Source of the DNA: CAZICM01 sp964537685
GTDB lineage: Bacteria > Myxococcota_A > Polyangia > Polyangiales > Polyangiaceae
Reading direction: 5' to 3'
Assembly (NCBI GenBank): GCA_964537685.1
Contig: CAZICM010000022.1
Location: 62,001 to 126,000, forward strand
DNA: 64,000 bases
Shown here: positions 36,379 through 46,035 of the stretch, piece by piece
How the letters are laid out: each line of letters starts with the position of its first letter
Numbering within the stretch: position 1 is the first letter of the stretch
Notes under the pieces: model-generated
Database searches by the model: none
The model's input: the letters and a program-made list of their open reading frames with translations, nothing else
Told to the model about the DNA's origin: nothing
Program-made: the position numbers and the translations under genes

Positions 36379-36801
36379 ATGAGTGAACTGGTGCGCTTTG
36401 GTGTGGCCATGGATCGGACCTTGCTCGCCGAGTTCGATCGGCGCATTGCCGCGCGGGGCTATGAAAATCGCTCGGAGGCGCTGCGCGATTTGGTGAGGGC
36501 CGATTTAACGCGGGCAGGCTGGGAAGGCGGCGCGCTTCTGGCGGCGACCTTGGTGTTGGTCTACAGCCCCGAAGCCCGCGATCTGGAAAGCCGTATCCGC
36601 GATATTCAGCGGGATTATGCGGGTTGTTTGCTTTCGTCGACGCGCCATTTTTTAGACAAAGAACACGAGCTCGAGATGATGGCGCTTAAAGGGCGGGCCT
36701 CGGAATTGTCGGCGATGGCGGGGAGGCTGGGCGGAATGAAAGGTGTGCTTTCGTGCGAGCTTACGCTGGCTTCGGTGCTGTCCGAACCGGGTTCAGAATA
36801 A
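36379..36801 (+). CDS. NikR-like ribbon-helix-helix regulator lacking nickel ligands
   Basis: The 140-residue protein has the NikR plan: N-terminal ribbon-helix-helix (VRFGVAMDRTLLAEFDRRI, ENRSEALRDLVRADL) and an ACT-like regulatory half (DLESRIRDIQRDYAGCLLSS, ELEMMALKG). Aligned without gaps to E. coli NikR, the four high-affinity nickel ligands are changed: His76 falls in QRDYAG, His87 is Arg, His89 is Phe and Cys95 is Glu. It should bind DNA as a tetramer, but its effector is probably not nickel. The family annotation 'nickel-responsive' should not be transferred. The preceding gene ends 22 bases upstream, so the two may share a transcript. Confidence 0.85.
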   Translation: MSELVRFGVAMDRTLLAEFDRRIAARGYENRSEALRDLVRADLTRAGWEGGALLAATLVLVYSPEARDLESRIRDIQRDYAGCLLSSTRHFLDKEHELEMMALKGRASELSAMAGRLGGMKGVLSCELTLASVLSEPGSE

Positions 36802-36819
36802 ATAAAATCGAATTGAGAA

Positions 36820-37656
36820 TTAATCCTCACTCGAATCGTTATCTTCGCTGTGGACGCGCACCACGGTTTTCGGCGGATCGACAATAAAGGTGACCAGCCT
36901 CTCCTTGGCTTCGAATTCCTGCCGGTAAATCACCGCCGAATGCCGGTATTTAAAAGGCCCGATGCGCACCCTAAACCAAAGCCCGCGCCCTTTTACCTGA
37001 GCCGGCTCGACATAAGCCCGGTGCCCTCGCCTCCTTAACGCAGCCGCGAATTTATCGCCTTCTTCCTGCGTTTTAAACGAGCTGACTTGAAGCTGATAAC
37101 CGCCCGGCCCGCCCACCGGGCTTTCCTCGCCCGTCTCCCGCGCAACCTTGCGCGCCATCGTCGTGAGCTTGTCGCGCGGCCCATTTTCGCCAGCCATCGA
37201 CGACAGCACTTGCTGAGCCGGCAAGGGAAGAGGCGCAAGCCGATCGGCCGGATCTACGGCATTCGCGGCGTTTTGAGGAAGCTCTTCTTTTTCGGGCGAT
37301 GAAGGCGTTTTGGTTGCGCCCTGACGCACAGCTTCAAGCGCCGTCGTCGGCGATTTTGAATCCGACAGCATGCCGGGAAAGGTCACATCCTCGCCCAGCA
37401 TATCTTTGCGGGGCGTTGCCGAAACCCCTGCCGGATAAGCCTTTGCCACCAAATCGCCCAGCGGATCGGCCCCTACCGGCTTTGCCTTTGGAGGCGTGCG
37501 CATCAGCAGCACCGCCGCAAATACAATGGCCGCCCCGCCCAGCGAAGCCAGCACCAAAGCCCCTAGTTTCGAAGGCCGCGACGAAGGATCTTCCTCGCGG
37601 ATCTCGTCCAGATTCCGAACCGCAGCAGCATCGTAGCGATCTTGCTTCTGCCTCAT
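36820..37656 (-). CDS. SPOR domain protein with one membrane helix
   Basis: The 278-residue protein has a short charged N-terminus, one membrane helix at about 31-53 (LGALVLASLGGAAIVFAAVL), a long Pro/Ala-rich periplasmic linker and a C-terminal SPOR domain at about 185-265 (GGYQLQVSSFKTQEEGDKFA, YVEPAQVKGRGLWFRVRIG). SPOR domains bind peptidoglycan strands stripped of stem peptides and locate proteins to the division septum. This layout matches FtsN/DedD-type division proteins. Its start overlaps the argS stop by four bases (ATGA), so the two are translated together. Confidence 0.9.
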   Translation of the reverse strand: MRQKQDRYDAAAVRNLDEIREEDPSSRPSKLGALVLASLGGAAIVFAAVLLMRTPPKAKPVGADPLGDLVAKAYPAGVSATPRKDMLGEDVTFPGMLSDSKSPTTALEAVRQGATKTPSSPEKEELPQNAANAVDPADRLAPLPLPAQQVLSSMAGENGPRDKLTTMARKVARETGEESPVGGPGGYQLQVSSFKTQEEGDKFAAALRRRGHRAYVEPAQVKGRGLWFRVRIGPFKYRHSAVIYRQEFEAKERLVTFIVDPPKTVVRVHSEDNDSSED

Positions 37657-39461
37657 GACATCACCGCTTCCCCGGCTTCGGCTTCGCGCTTGTCATCGCG
37701 CTTGTCCATTCTCTGCAGCGCCGTGATTCCGCATAGCTTCAGCCCGGCTTCATACACAATGCGAATGCCCTCAATCCAAGCCAGCCGCGCCAGGGTTTTG
37801 GCTTTATCCCAGCGCAATTCCCAATCGGCGTCCGTGCGGTCTTGAGCGCGGGGCAAGACCGAATCGCCTTCGCTGTACAGGCGCGTCCAATAGCTTTGGA
37901 ACTCCTGCGAAAGCTCTTGCAGATAAAACACGATGCGGTGAGGTTCCCGAAGCTCGGCGGCCTCTTTAATCAGCGCCGGAAAACGCCCGAGCCTCGCCAG
38001 CATCGACAGCTCATCGGCATGCGTCAGCTTCGCCGCGCAGAGCGCCGCATCAAATGCCGGAGGAACAAGCCCAAACTCCTCCTCGGCCCGCCTCTTAATC
38101 GAACACAGCCGCGCATAGCCGTATTGCAAATAAAACACGGGATTATCCATTGAATTTTTCTTGGCGAGCTCCACATCCAAATCGATCGTCGTGTCGCTTC
38201 GCCTTGACAAATAAAAATACCGAAGCGCATCGGCCCCCGCGCCTTTACGCCCCGCAGCCGCATCAATCTCTTCGACCACCTCTTCAATGGTGATCAAATT
38301 GCCCAGCCTCTTACCCATCTTCACGGGCTTTCCATCGCGCAAGAGATTCACAAGCTGATAGAGCGGCACTTCAAAACGCTCGCCCGGAAAACCAAAGGCC
38401 CGAAGCCCCGCGCGAAGCCTCGCCGTATACCCATGATGATCGGCGCCCAAGACCGTAATCAAACGCTCGTAACCCCGCGCCGCCTTGTCCGCGTGATAAG
38501 CGATATCGCTCGCGAAATACGTAAAATTCCCATCCCTTTTACGCACCACGCGGTCTTTGTCATCGCCTTCCTCGGCCGTCTTAAAAAACAGCGCGCCTTC
38601 CCGCTCCTCGACCATTCCGCGCCGCTCCAAATCCGAAAGCGCCGCGCCCACCCGGCCCCAGCGATACAAACTCTCTTCGGAAAACCACACATCGAAATAG
38701 ATGCCCAATTCGCTCAGCGTGCGCTTAATGCCAGGCAATACCTTTGAACCTGGAACCCCATCGACCATCCTCGATACACAGGTCCTCGCCAATACCGACG
38801 CATCCGGATCGCTCAGCGTTTGAGGCGCGTATTGCTTCACCCAATCGGCGAGTTCCTTCACATAATCGCCGCCATAACCACCCTCAGGCGGAGGAAGTCC
38901 TTCGCTCGCCGCCCGCACACTCTCGGCCAGCAGCCTCACCTGATTGCCCGCATCATTTAAATAGTATTCACGGACAATCCTGTGCCCGGCCGCCTCGAGC
39001 ACCGAACCGATGGCATCCCCCAAAATCGCCCCGCGCCCATGCGAAATTAACAGCGGCCCCGTCGGATTGGCGCTCACAAACTCAAGCAAAATACGCTCGC
39101 CCGTCGCCGCCCTCGCCCGCCCATACGCCGAACCTTCCTTCAGCACCTCGCCCAGCACCTCGTGAAATGCCGGCGGCGCAAGCCGAAAATTCAAAAAACC
39201 AGGCCCAGCAATTTCAATCGCCGTCAGCGTCGGAACCCGGCTTAAACGCGCCTGAAGTATCGCCGCAATATCGCGCGGCGGCTTCTTCACCAGCTTCTGA
39301 AGCGTCATCGCCGCATTGGTCGCAAAATCGCCGTGCTCGGGACGCTTTGGACGCTCCACGGCAAAGTTCGCCGCTTTCGCCTCGGAAGGCATTTGCCCTT
39401 CCAAAACCAAATCGGAAATCGCCGCCGCCACCAGTCCCCGAACATGCTCTTCAACGCCCAT
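37653..39461 (-). CDS. argS: Arginyl-tRNA synthetase
   Basis: ATG at 39461 is preceded by GGAAGGGA; a TTG at 39482 is less likely. The 602-residue enzyme charges tRNA-Arg. The N-terminal Add1 domain is followed by the catalytic domain with FVSANPTGPLLISHGRGAIL, where the HIGH signature appears as LISHGRGA, and the KMSKS-like loop KMGKRLGNLI. The C-terminal DALR anticodon-binding domain follows (about 480-602). SHGRGA and KMGKR are usual variants in bacterial ArgRS of this class. It is the first gene of a coupled pair with the SPOR protein, an association reported in several delta-proteobacterial lineages in my recollection. Confidence 0.96.
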   Translation of the reverse strand: MGVEEHVRGLVAAAISDLVLEGQMPSEAKAANFAVERPKRPEHGDFATNAAMTLQKLVKKPPRDIAAILQARLSRVPTLTAIEIAGPGFLNFRLAPPAFHEVLGEVLKEGSAYGRARAATGERILLEFVSANPTGPLLISHGRGAILGDAIGSVLEAAGHRIVREYYLNDAGNQVRLLAESVRAASEGLPPPEGGYGGDYVKELADWVKQYAPQTLSDPDASVLARTCVSRMVDGVPGSKVLPGIKRTLSELGIYFDVWFSEESLYRWGRVGAALSDLERRGMVEEREGALFFKTAEEGDDKDRVVRKRDGNFTYFASDIAYHADKAARGYERLITVLGADHHGYTARLRAGLRAFGFPGERFEVPLYQLVNLLRDGKPVKMGKRLGNLITIEEVVEEIDAAAGRKGAGADALRYFYLSRRSDTTIDLDVELAKKNSMDNPVFYLQYGYARLCSIKRRAEEEFGLVPPAFDAALCAAKLTHADELSMLARLGRFPALIKEAAELREPHRIVFYLQELSQEFQSYWTRLYSEGDSVLPRAQDRTDADWELRWDKAKTLARLAWIEGIRIVYEAGLKLCGITALQRMDKRDDKREAEAGEAVMS

Positions 39462-39548
39462 AACCCACGAAATCCCTTCCAAACCTCTTGTCTACAACCG
39501 ACGGATAACCTGTCTATGAACACAGTATCCTACATGGGAATACAGCAC

Positions 39549-40919
39549 CTAATTTTTGGCAAAAGAATGCATAAGCCTTGACAATTGCAGAGCTTTCCAA
39601 CGGGTTTCCTCGAGCTCCCGCACCGGATCGGAATCGGCGACAATACCGCCCCCTGTCCAGTATTCGCCCTCATTGTCCTCGAGCACCAAGGTTCGAATGG
39701 CCATGGAAAGCAGCATCCGGCCATCATACGAGGCAAACCCCAGGGCGCCCGTATACAACCCCCTTCGTTTTGGCTCTAAAGACGCAATCACTTCCATCGC
39801 CCTCACCTTGGGCGCGCCCGTCACACTTCCGCTCGGCAACATCGCCGAAAGCACATCGCGCCTTGAAATACCGGCCTTTGCCCGCGCTCCAAGCACCGCA
39901 AGCCGATGATGTACCGTTGGATGCGTCACCACATGCGGATTTTTCAGCAATACGACTGAACCTGTCTCGGCAATGCGGCCCAAATCATTTCGTTCCACAT
40001 CGACAATCATCGTCAGCTCCGCGCGCTCTTTTGGATCGGCATCCAATTCCTCGATCAGCGCCCGATCGGCCGCCTCGTCTGTTCCGCGGGGCCTCGTCCC
40101 TTTAATGGGCGCCGTCACCAGCTCGGAAAAGCTCAAATCCAATGCCTGGGTACGCGCATCCAAAAACAATTCCGGCGAAGTCGACAGCACGCAGATATTG
40201 GAATCGAGCATTAAAAACGCTCCAAACGGCGTGGGCGCGGCCTCTGCCATTTTTTTGTACACGGCCAGCACATCCCCGCTTTTCACACGCACGCATAGCC
40301 TCCGGGCCAAATTCACCTGATATAAATCGCCCGCTAAAATAAGCTCTTTTGCGGCCTTTACCCGTTCGATATGGGCTTCCGGCGCTTCTTCCTCAACAAC
40401 ATCCACATCAATCAACTGATTTTTAAAACCATTCGATGAAATTGAAGCATCAAATAAATTCAATCGATGGATAAGCTCATCCGCATCAGCGTCGCCCATC
40501 GCCACGATAAAGACTTTGTTTTCGGCATGATCGATACCGACACAAGCCCGGAAACGATGCCATTCTATCGAAGAAAGAAGCGCTTTGGGCCTCGTGTCCA
40601 CCTGAGGCACCCAACCCTTGCGCTCTAAAGAACTCCGGGTCGCCTCATAAGGAAGCACACCAATCCAACGGGGTGCCCTGGCAATAAATGCATGATGTTC
40701 CGCGGTCCTCCCGCTCCATGCCTCGCCCGAATCGTCTTCCCAAGGATCGATGCAGCCACTGCGCAGATCGGGCAGCGCCGCAACATAAGAAAAACGGCCG
40801 TATTCACCGCTCGTGTCGCCGCTCGAATGCAAAAGCGCAATACGCCCGCCCATCCGCATCAAATGCGAAGCGATAGCCAACGCATCCGCCGACAGCGAAA
40901 TCTCTCGGAATACAGGCAC
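39549..40919 (-). CDS. pabB: Aminodeoxychorismate synthase component I (para-aminobenzoate synthase)
   Basis: This 456-residue enzyme (GTG start at 40919) converts chorismate with ammonia to 4-amino-4-deoxychorismate for folate synthesis. The chorismate-binding fold includes SELVTAPIKGTRPRG, where Lys273 of PIKGT distinguishes PabB from anthranilate synthase, which has PIAGT. Further signatures are LTMIVDVERNDLGRIA, PSGSVTGAPKVRAMEVI and YWTGGGIVADSDPVRELEET. All the catalytic residues I can place are present. The glutaminase partner PabA and the lyase PabC are not in the window and no C-terminal lyase domain is fused. The gene is downstream of nothing co-directional within 60 bases, so it is probably a single transcript. 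Confidence 0.93.
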   Translation of the reverse strand: MPVFREISLSADALAIASHLMRMGGRIALLHSSGDTSGEYGRFSYVAALPDLRSGCIDPWEDDSGEAWSGRTAEHHAFIARAPRWIGVLPYEATRSSLERKGWVPQVDTRPKALLSSIEWHRFRACVGIDHAENKVFIVAMGDADADELIHRLNLFDASISSNGFKNQLIDVDVVEEEAPEAHIERVKAAKELILAGDLYQVNLARRLCVRVKSGDVLAVYKKMAEAAPTPFGAFLMLDSNICVLSTSPELFLDARTQALDLSFSELVTAPIKGTRPRGTDEAADRALIEELDADPKERAELTMIVDVERNDLGRIAETGSVVLLKNPHVVTHPTVHHRLAVLGARAKAGISRRDVLSAMLPSGSVTGAPKVRAMEVIASLEPKRRGLYTGALGFASYDGRMLLSMAIRTLVLEDNEGEYWTGGGIVADSDPVRELEETRWKALQLSRLMHSFAKN

Positions 40920-40984
40920 GAGCCGCTTCTAACACAAAGTACGCGGCCATCGAAACAACGTGCGAAACTAGCGGCCCGCACACC

Positions 40985-42364
40985 ATGATTCAGAATCGAA
41001 AACACCTTGTTTCACAGGCTTTGCTGGCCTTTTTCCTGTTGGGCTGCTCGGACGATACCAAACGGATTTCCATCGAGATCGTGACAGGCCATGAGACCGA
41101 TACCTTTTCTCAAACACCCGCCGTAACCCGCGTGGACATTCGCGCAATGACAGCCGAAGGCGATGTCAGTCTTAAGGCTTCGGCCCCGCCGGGAGGAAGC
41201 TTCGACTTCGGTGAAGTGCCTTCGGATCGGCTGTTTTCTTTTGATGTAACGGGCATCGATGCCAGCGGAAATACCGTCGTGAGAGGCCGTTCGGTGGGCG
41301 CGATTTTTTTGGCGGCCCTCGCGGGAGATTACATTCCGGTCTATGCCCAGCGCGTAAATCAATGGGCTCGGCCTCCCGGCAAACTCTTGCACGCGCATCT
41401 GGACGCGCCCGCGACCACCATGGCCGAGCGCTATGTCGTGACGAGCGGAGGCAGCAAGGCGCTTTCAAATACAGGCGATGTGTCCGCCAATACGAGCGAA
41501 TTTTATGATTTGCTGGGGCTTGCCGGCGCGGAGGGGCCCACCTTTTCAATGGCGTCGACGAGCATGCTGGGCAGGCTCGCGTCTGTGCTGACCATCAACG
41601 ATGACGGCGCAACTTGGGTCGATTTTGATCTGGGCGCCTTTGGAGAGGTGGTCGAACCCTCGGGTTTAATGTCGTTTGCCGAAATCGCCGGAGCAAGACC
41701 CGTCGAGAGCTCGGATGGACGCGCATTTTTTATCGGCGCAACGCGAGGAAACGGCCCCAGTGATATCGTGCTGGTCGTCAATGAAGTGGGGCTCTTGAGC
41801 ACCCTAAAACTCAATGCCCCGAGAGATGGAGCGGCGGCCGTGTGGATGGATGAAGTGGGGCTCATCGTGGCCGGAGGAAGCGCCGATGCGCCTGGAATTG
41901 AAGTGCTTCCCAAGGCGGGCTCCGTCTTTGAAACAAGGGATTTTGCACCCGATGCGGTCATGAATGCAGGAGCCGTCTTTGGAGGGACAAAGCGGGTCGT
42001 GCTGATGGGCGGACGAGTCAATGGAATGGCTGCGCCAACGCGCACCATCGATTTAGAATGCACAACGGGCTGCATGGCGGCGATGGTGGAGGCGGCGAAT
42101 CTTCCTCTGGAACTAGAGCGGATTTCAGCCTACGCCGTCGATGCAAACCGTTCGGTCGCGATAGGGACGGAAAGCACCGGAGAAGGCTTTATTCGAAGCT
42201 TTTTGGTGAATGTGGAAGAAGGCTCGGCCCAGGAATTGGTCTTGAAGGAGCCTCGAAAGGGAGCCGCCATAACAGCCACGCCTATCGGAACACTAGCGAT
42301 TATTGGAGGCGTGCATTCCGATGGAACGCCTGCCCTCACGATGGAAACCTTGTTTCCCCTCTAA
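40985..42364 (+). CDS. Lipoprotein with kelch-like repeats
   Basis: The 459-residue product has a signal peptide with lipobox LLGC, so it is likely a surface-anchored lipoprotein. The first 120 residues are beta-rich (ITGIDASGNTVVRGRSVGAI-like stretch). The remainder carries propeller-like units with paired Gly and small hydrophobic strands (DEVGLIVAGGSADAPGIEVL, FGGTKRVVLMGGRVNG, PIGTLAIIGGVHSDG) spaced about 50 residues apart, as in kelch domains. No enzyme motif is visible. Convergent with the nucleotidyltransferase gene: the two stop codons overlap by four bases. Function unknown, presumably ligand binding. Confidence 0.7.
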   Translation: MIQNRKHLVSQALLAFFLLGCSDDTKRISIEIVTGHETDTFSQTPAVTRVDIRAMTAEGDVSLKASAPPGGSFDFGEVPSDRLFSFDVTGIDASGNTVVRGRSVGAIFLAALAGDYIPVYAQRVNQWARPPGKLLHAHLDAPATTMAERYVVTSGGSKALSNTGDVSANTSEFYDLLGLAGAEGPTFSMASTSMLGRLASVLTINDDGATWVDFDLGAFGEVVEPSGLMSFAEIAGARPVESSDGRAFFIGATRGNGPSDIVLVVNEVGLLSTLKLNAPRDGAAAVWMDEVGLIVAGGSADAPGIEVLPKAGSVFETRDFAPDAVMNAGAVFGGTKRVVLMGGRVNGMAAPTRTIDLECTTGCMAAMVEAANLPLELERISAYAVDANRSVAIGTESTGEGFIRSFLVNVEEGSAQELVLKEPRKGAAITATPIGTLAIIGGVHSDGTPALTMETLFPL

Positions 42365-43254
42365 AGACGCAGCACCGAACCGCCCGCCGTGACAATCGCG
42401 CGTTCAAGCGGCGCCACCACCTTCGCCCCAGGCCAAACCACACATTCCCGTAGGCTTCCCCGGCCTTGAAGTTGCGCACCCCGCCCAATCACACACCGTT
42501 CCACCCTCACATCCTTCGAACACGCCACATCCGGCCCCCAATACCCTTCGCTTGAACAAGATTGGCGACCGAGCCATCGCATATTCGCTTCCCAATACGA
42601 TTGAGGTGTGCCGATATCCAACCAATCTTTCTCAAAAACAAAAGTTCCAATTCTCATTCTTTCCCGAAGCGCCGGCAGATACACATCGCCCACCAAACAT
42701 CCAGGCTTGGCCAAACGACCCCTCAATCGTGTACCCAGCACTTGAATCCCCAAAAAATCCCCGCCCGCGGCTTCATCGCCAAAACACTCACCCCGAAGCC
42801 GCACCACATCTCCATACCTATCCAATCCTACCGTTCCCGTTCCCGCCTCCCTTTTCGCAACCACCAGCGTAGCCTCCCTCCCCTCATTCTGCTGATGCGC
42901 CGAAAGCAGCGCACCAATATCCAAATCGGCCACAATATCGCCATTCCACACCACAATATCGCCCTCCCCCAAACACCCTAAAGCATTGGCCACGCCTCCC
43001 GATGTCCCCAAAATCTCGGCCTCAAACAAAACCCTCAACCCAAGAGGAAGCTCCGCCAGCACCCCCTCATCAAAAGCATCGGCCAAATAATGCGTATTGA
43101 TCACCGCCTCACCGATACCCGCCGCCTTCAATTGCCCCGCGATATAAGCCAAAACCCGCCGATCACCCACCCAAAACAACGGTTTTGGAAGCTCGAGACT
43201 CAAGGGACGAAGCCTCGTTCCCAACCCGGCCGCTAAAATCATCGCACTTGGCAT
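42361..43254 (-). CDS. Sugar-phosphate nucleotidyltransferase
   Basis: The 297-residue protein opens with AMILAAGLGTRLRPLSLELP, the nucleotide-binding signature of NDP-sugar pyrophosphorylases, then PKPLF, VVWNGDIVADLD (the metal-binding Asp) and VGDVYLPALRERM. The C-terminal 60 residues have hexapeptide-like turns (WGPDVACSKDVRVERCVIGR), a short left-handed beta-helix seen in mannose-1-phosphate guanylyl- and glucose-1-phosphate transferases. The enzyme would activate a sugar 1-phosphate for polysaccharide or cell-wall synthesis. Which nucleotide and sugar cannot be told; the MurNAc-1-P uridylyltransferase and GDP-mannose types are both possible. Confidence 0.88.
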   Translation of the reverse strand: MPSAMILAAGLGTRLRPLSLELPKPLFWVGDRRVLAYIAGQLKAAGIGEAVINTHYLADAFDEGVLAELPLGLRVLFEAEILGTSGGVANALGCLGEGDIVVWNGDIVADLDIGALLSAHQQNEGREATLVVAKREAGTGTVGLDRYGDVVRLRGECFGDEAAGGDFLGIQVLGTRLRGRLAKPGCLVGDVYLPALRERMRIGTFVFEKDWLDIGTPQSYWEANMRWLGRQSCSSEGYWGPDVACSKDVRVERCVIGRGAQLQGRGSLRECVVWPGAKVVAPLERAIVTAGGSVLRL

Positions 43255-43328
43255 TTTGAAATGACCTATCTTTTTGTTGGCTTTGGCGCGAAGACTAGAC
43301 TACGAACCGCTTGAAAGTGACAACTTCC

Positions 43329-44501
43329 ATGGAGCAAACAGCCTTTCGGTCTCTGGTGGGCGTGGGGATCTGCCTCTTTCTCCATCTCAGCGCCTGCCTG
43401 GACTTTGGTTTGGATACCACGACCAGCGCAACCAGCCCCGATACCAGCTTTACCGAATACATTCCCGATACTTCGCTCTCTATCGACCCAACCTACTTCT
43501 TGGGCGATGTCCCCTGCAATTCCAACGGCGGCACCTTAAAAAGCTATGTCGCCACCGTCACCGATATCACCTCGTCGGGACCCTCCGTCATTTTGGCTTC
43601 GTCTTCGCCCACATCGTGCTCCAGAAAAATCGTCTTCGAATATATCTCACCCAAACACACCTACACCGTCGACATCGACGGCTATGAACAGACCCCCGAA
43701 GAATTAACACCTTATCTTGGACCTGGTTCAGGCGCGAGACTCATGGTGCCCACCAGTATTTATACCCAAACCCAAGATCCAAGCTCGGGACTTACTCTCA
43801 GCTACGATCACGTCGTCTCCCCCCGCTGGAAAACCGACTGCGAAAGCGTCATCGCCGCCGTGGATAAACGGGTAGGCTTTTTTGATTGCACACCCCTTCA
43901 AGATCTAGGAACACCCCCACCCACCTCCATCCAGGTGAACCCCAACGCCGCCTTGGGACAAAACCGATGCCTATCCGAAGGCGGACAAGTCGCCGAATTT
44001 AGCATCGAGCCCCTCGATGCGGCCTTGCCCCCTGTCAATGGAGTCAACTGCCCAGGCCAAACAGTTACCTACAACGCTGGAATCCAAGCCGGACAGACCT
44101 ATCGCTTTCGAATCCATGGGTACAAAGAAGGAGAAATCGGCCCGAATTGGTCGAGTGAATGCTTTGCCACCGCCGTCGAGGGACAAGGCGTCAAAGCCGC
44201 CTGCGATCCCTTAAGCGACAAGGGCGGAATCCTCATCGATCCGGCCAAATGGCTAACGGGTCAAACCTACACTTGCGGAAGCTCGGTATCCTACTATATC
44301 GCCTCGGTGGACGAGGCCAAACTATCCAGCGGACCTATCGATTGCGATAAAAGCGTTATGCTCGGCCCCTTCAGCCCAGGCGATTACAATGTGCGGCTAA
44401 CGCTCTATGGAGAAAAGGGAGCGCCGGCGTTTGACACGCTATGCACCGCCGGCGTCACAATTGGAAACACAGCGGAATTGACTTGCCCCCCCATTCCCTA
44501 A
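43329..44501 (+). CDS. Lipoprotein with three repeated Cys-containing units
   Basis: ATG at 43329 is preferred over TTG 43311 and gives 390 residues. A signal peptide with lipobox LSAC is followed by a Thr/Ser linker. Three units of roughly 110-120 residues follow. Each begins near DPTYFLGDVPC, NPNAALGQNRC or DPAKWLTGQTYTC, continues with a beta segment such as SYVATVTDI or YYIASVDEA, and ends with a second or third Cys. The repeated Cys pairs are likely disulphides of an extracellular beta domain. No known family is recognised. It stands 74 bases from the nucleotidyltransferase start and reads away from it. Confidence 0.7.
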   Translation: MEQTAFRSLVGVGICLFLHLSACLDFGLDTTTSATSPDTSFTEYIPDTSLSIDPTYFLGDVPCNSNGGTLKSYVATVTDITSSGPSVILASSSPTSCSRKIVFEYISPKHTYTVDIDGYEQTPEELTPYLGPGSGARLMVPTSIYTQTQDPSSGLTLSYDHVVSPRWKTDCESVIAAVDKRVGFFDCTPLQDLGTPPPTSIQVNPNAALGQNRCLSEGGQVAEFSIEPLDAALPPVNGVNCPGQTVTYNAGIQAGQTYRFRIHGYKEGEIGPNWSSECFATAVEGQGVKAACDPLSDKGGILIDPAKWLTGQTYTCGSSVSYYIASVDEAKLSSGPIDCDKSVMLGPFSPGDYNVRLTLYGEKGAPAFDTLCTAGVTIGNTAELTCPPIP

Positions 44502-44505
44502 GACG

Positions 44506-45861
44506 CTACGCCGTCCACACCTCCTGCACCATCCTCCCAAATAACTCCATCGCCTGGCACCGATCGGGAAAGCCCGCAAGCTCCACCGCATCCTCGCACA
44601 CAGGCATCTGAAGCTCCCGCCTCAAACGCTCCACCGCCTCGAGCATCGCTTGCTCCACCCGCACCTTCCCCTCCTCACCCAAGCGCGTCTCCATCCACCT
44701 CATCACCTCCCACGATAACTGCGCATGCCTCCCCTCATCCCGCGCAATCCCCCGCATTAACTTCGCCACCCTTGCATCCCGCGCCGTTTTCGCCTGCACC
44801 GTTGCCACAAGCGCCCCAAAGGTCTCCCGAACACAACCCTCCGCCGCATTCTCCACCGCAATCTCCTCCAAATCCCGGACGGGCAATGCCTCTGCCTTTA
44901 ACGCTCCCGGCTCTCCCCCAAAAACCCTCGCCAATTCCCCCACCGAACGGGCATGCCTCACCTCATCCCGCGCCGACCTTCGCGCCGCCTCCACCAATCT
45001 CCCAGGCGCCCCATACGCCTCGAGCTCCTTGGCCAACCGCTCAAACGCAGGCACAGCCGCCGCCTCCAGCGTAGCCATCCGAGCCAAAAACGCCCCCAAA
45101 TTTTCCCCTGAAGAAGGCGCCGCGCTTACCCCCTCCGTCATCCTGCCCACCACGCAATTGGGATCGCCCTCTTCCAAAAGCTCGGTTTCTGTCACCGAAC
45201 TCGAACCATCGGGCTTCACCACAACCACATTCAAATTTAAACTTGTCCCCTCCCCGCAGGTCGAACCCGACTTTGCCAGCACCTCAAACGAACCATCCCC
45301 AAGCGCGTGCACATTGTTCCCGCACTCGATATACATACCTTGCTCCCAAGACACAACAAAAGCCGCTTCCTCTGGTGTATCGATGGTCCCCAGCACGGCT
45401 TTCGCCTCGGGAAATGTATATAGACCCTGAACCATATCGCCCGAGGTGGTAATCATATAATTGAGCGTAGGCTCAAACCCCCCGGAGTTCCAGCCTTTCA
45501 TTGGATCGTGAAGCGCCATAATCGCCGCCTGACAAGCCGCCTTATCCGCAGCCTTGTCGCAGGGCACGCCAAAGGAATCGATCAAGGTAGGCTCGGGGCC
45601 TCCAAAATGCTGAAAGAGCTGAACGCTATCGATACCCTGGGCAGGGCTAATGCGCTGAAGCGGCTTATAGACACCGCCTGTGCACACATTTTTATCGAAG
45701 CGTGAGGCATCGATTGAATCGCCGGAACAAGCGGGAGCGAGAACGGCGAGCGCAATACCTTGCAAGAGAAGCGGAAGCTTCTGGGGCCGTTTAGAACCCG
45801 CATTTTTGTTAAGCCAAGCATGGGAAACGAATGAATTCGGCCTAAGTGTTCTCTTTTTCAT
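44506..45861 (-). CDS. Lipoprotein with C-terminal ferritin-like di-iron domain
   Basis: ATG at 45861 gives 451 residues. The N-terminus is basic, then hydrophobic, with a lipobox-like LAPAC. An unassigned beta-rich part follows (about 50-240). The last 200 residues are a four-helix ferritin-like domain with the complete di-iron set: Glu in LEAAAVPAFERL, ExxH in RDEVRHARS, Glu in ENAAEGCVRE and ExxH in RDEGRHAQLS. It may therefore bind iron and act as an oxidase or iron store outside the cytoplasm. Domain architecture of this kind is known in myxobacterial secreted proteins. The stop is 4 bases from the convergent lipoprotein gene. Confidence 0.78.
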   Translation of the reverse strand: MKKRTLRPNSFVSHAWLNKNAGSKRPQKLPLLLQGIALAVLAPACSGDSIDASRFDKNVCTGGVYKPLQRISPAQGIDSVQLFQHFGGPEPTLIDSFGVPCDKAADKAACQAAIMALHDPMKGWNSGGFEPTLNYMITTSGDMVQGLYTFPEAKAVLGTIDTPEEAAFVVSWEQGMYIECGNNVHALGDGSFEVLAKSGSTCGEGTSLNLNVVVVKPDGSSSVTETELLEEGDPNCVVGRMTEGVSAAPSSGENLGAFLARMATLEAAAVPAFERLAKELEAYGAPGRLVEAARRSARDEVRHARSVGELARVFGGEPGALKAEALPVRDLEEIAVENAAEGCVRETFGALVATVQAKTARDARVAKLMRGIARDEGRHAQLSWEVMRWMETRLGEEGKVRVEQAMLEAVERLRRELQMPVCEDAVELAGFPDRCQAMELFGRMVQEVWTA

Positions 45862-46035
45862 ACATCTAGTTACGCCGATATTTGGCGCAAATGCAAGCGC
45901 ATTTTCATCCGCCCACGGCAACGGGCCTGATATTTTTTAAAAACCTTCAAAAAAATCTTGTCCTCCGGCGCTTACCCGACTAAAGCCGATCTCCAGAAAC
46001 CCTCAGCGGCCAGAGTGCCCCTACACAGGACAAAC

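Noticed and set aside
39670..39720. tRNA-like GGTTCGAAT stretch
   Set aside because: It lies inside the coding sequence of pabB and has no acceptor or anticodon arms.
45888..45905. Terminator-like hairpin upstream of the ferritin-like gene
   Set aside because: The stem is only 6 bp and lies in front of, not behind, a gene on that strand; too weak to list.
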